Positions 62,961-64,000 of a stretch of 64,000 bases of DNA are shown here, piece by piece. How positions within the stretch are numbered: position 1 is the stretch's first letter; each line of letters begins with the position of its first letter. The DNA comes from Legionella sp. PC997 (GTDB lineage Bacteria > Pseudomonadota > Gammaproteobacteria > Legionellales > Legionellaceae). The stretch is from contig NZ_CP059578.1 of NCBI RefSeq assembly GCF_014109825.1, forward strand, positions 1 through 64,000. The letters are read 5' to 3'. The notes under the pieces are model-generated. The model made no database searches and had not been told where the DNA came from. It was given only the letters and a program-made list of their open reading frames with translations. The position numbers and the translations under genes were made by a program.

Positions 62961-63669
62961 GACGACTTGCCTCCACACGGTACAACATGGCTTTTTCACC
63001 AGGTTTAAGAGAGGGCTTTGAAAATTTAATCGCGAGAGTCCCTTCTTTAGCAAACCACTCTTGAGATAATTCCAAAGGTTCTTTGCTACCATTGTACAAT
63101 TCGATAGTCTCCCCTTTTAAGAGCTTGCTATCCCAGGATTCTCGAGGCAAAAGGGTTAGTCCTTTTGACCAGCGCTCAGCACGGCCGTATTGGCGTTTTA
63201 CGCGCACATCAGCAAAAGGTTTTTGTTCCTCCATATGGTGAAGCATGGCAAGAATTGCTTCGGGAACTGCCTCTTGTGTGATTTTTTTGCTGTTTATTGA
63301 TTTAGATTTAGTATTGGAAACCGTGACAACAGGTAATGATGGAACCAGTTCAATGGTCTTACCTAATGTCTCTTCACCATTTAATGTTACTGAAAAATGC
63401 CGGCCTGCTTCTGTAGTTAAAAACAAGGTAAAGGGATTAGTAGCCGAGAGCATCACATAAACCGAGCCATCCAGCTCATCACGCTTAATGGCCATAGCAT
63501 TGGGTGGAAATACTGCTTCCATAATTTTGTCGTTTTTGACCACCAAACGGTTGTAATTACTCTGGCTAAGAGTAAGCACAATATCGCTGTTGTCTTTTAC
63601 AGGAATACTATTGGCACCCATTACCATTGTTGATAATAACGCCAGCGCAATACTTAAGGATTTATGCAT
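62953..63669 (-). CDS. traK: TraK core-complex secretin-like protein (VirB9-like)
   Basis: A 238-residue exported protein (F TraK 242), signal peptide MHKSLSIALALLSTMVMG. Family blocks: LTLSQSNYNRLVVKNDKIME near the start, DELDGSVYVMLSATNPFTLF, GRHFSVTLNGEETLG-like, ERWSKGLTLLPRESWDSKLL and KEPLELSQEWFAKEGTLAI. It forms the outer-membrane ring with TraV and TraB. Overlaps traE by 8 bases. Confidence 0.94.
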   Translation of the reverse strand: MHKSLSIALALLSTMVMGANSIPVKDNSDIVLTLSQSNYNRLVVKNDKIMEAVFPPNAMAIKRDELDGSVYVMLSATNPFTLFLTTEAGRHFSVTLNGEETLGKTIELVPSLPVVTVSNTKSKSINSKKITQEAVPEAILAMLHHMEEQKPFADVRVKRQYGRAERWSKGLTLLPRESWDSKLLKGETIELYNGSKEPLELSQEWFAKEGTLAIKFSKPSLKPGEKAMLYRVEASRHG

Positions 63670-64000
63670 CTTGTTTGTCCTCTAAAACCGAAAACTGAAC
63701 TATTGAAAGACGGCTGTCGATGTATTTGAACTGCAAGAGATAGGTTTTACGCTCATCATTTAATGCTTGAAGCCCTACAAACCGCCTTAAAATACCTGAT
63801 ACAACCACCGTTAGTTCATGCGGGTTGGCTTTATTTTTGTCGATATAAAAAATGGATGACATTCTCTTTGCTTTGATTACCTTGGCCTCATTGGTTAGGT
63901 GTCTAAGCATCTGGGTGTAAAGCTGATGATTCACATAGGAAAGCAGACGCTGATGATTGGCATCTACGGTTTCGGGTGTGACATTTAATCGTTCATTTAT
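63662..64000 (-). CDS. traE: TraE core protein, 5'-truncated by the window edge
   Basis: The C-terminal 112 residues of an F-type TraE (usually about 190); the frame stays open to base 64000, so the start lies outside. Visible are ERLNVTPETVDANHQRLL, SYVNHQLYTQMLRHLTNEAK, SSIFYIDKNKANPHELTVVV and SGILRRFVGLQALNDERKTY, as in the VirB5/TraE family; these are periplasmic. A GTG at 63934 is only an internal codon. Overlaps traK. traL and the pilin gene are expected next, beyond the window. Confidence 0.88.
   Translation of the reverse strand: MNERLNVTPETVDANHQRLLSYVNHQLYTQMLRHLTNEAKVIKAKRMSSIFYIDKNKANPHELTVVVSGILRRFVGLQALNDERKTYLLQFKYIDSRLSIVQFSVLEDKQDA

Noticed and set aside
62961..63092. Longer TraB start at 63092
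   Set aside because: It would overlap traK by about 140 bases and place non-family sequence before the conserved MANWQWNK start.
61600..63700. Plus-strand open frames within the transfer region
   Set aside because: They are antisense to well-supported tra genes, lack ribosome sites and have no recognisable domains.

Overview
The window is AT-rich DNA that most resembles accessory DNA (plasmid, or an integrative and conjugative element) of a Legionella-like gammaproteobacterium. The reasons are the base composition, leucine-rich-repeat and TIR proteins of effector type, secreted proteins sharing a module of a kind I associate with Legionella, LuxR/FixJ-type regulators, and a nearly complete F-type conjugation gene set. 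The genus is inference; no rRNA, tRNA or core housekeeping locus is present to fix it, and I cannot tell plasmid from chromosome.

Layout. 1-7400: DNA repair and signalling: UmuC (Y-family polymerase), a DUF2188 protein, a three-domain LigD end-joining ligase, a GNAT acetyltransferase, RecX, a FixJ-type response regulator and a stand-alone receiver domain. 7400-9650: decaying genes (5'-truncated DUF421 gene, frameshifted LRR gene, orphan coding remnant) and a small YvlD/holin-like membrane protein. 9900-15800: mostly small minus-strand genes of unknown or defence-like type (HEPN-like proteins, DUF2971, a tail-anchored protein, small secreted proteins), separated by imperfectly repeated intergenic sequence. 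16014-22741: an intact-looking Tn3-family transposon (38-bp inverted ends, CTAAC target duplication, TnpA, TnpR, res region) carrying a P1B metal-transport ATPase and a DUF302 protein. It is inserted in a DUF2441-like gene; joining the two flanks and keeping one CTAAC restores the reading frame. 22800-24200: a second serine recombinase and a HigBA/RelE-type toxin-antitoxin pair. 25100-34400: an exported-protein cluster (two proteins sharing an N-terminal module, a GH114-like enzyme, an outer-membrane barrel, a sialidase-like propeller) with a TIR protein and a LuxR-type regulator. 34700-41700: a plastic region with a short tyrosine recombinase translationally coupled to a WGR-like protein, a degraded second copy of the WGR gene next to nested palindromes, a ruined DUF1016 (YhcG) nuclease gene, a nuclease-like gene broken by a 107-bp tandem duplication, and an Mrr-N-type winged-helix protein behind a cluster of AACTA repeats.

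42175-64000 is the conjugation block. A Ti/MobQ-type relaxase-helicase (TraA) and a mobilisation protein (small TraD) diverge from a candidate oriT at about 43060-43140. The mating apparatus is F-type and runs on the minus strand from the right edge: traE, K, B, V, C, trbI, traW, U, trbC, N, F, trbB, H, G, an unknown membrane protein, and the coupling protein TraD. Most genes overlap or abut, so they are probably one long operon. traL and the pilin gene presumably lie beyond base 64000. The expected process is nicking at oriT by TraA, recruitment to the TraD ATPase, and transfer through the F-type channel and pilus.
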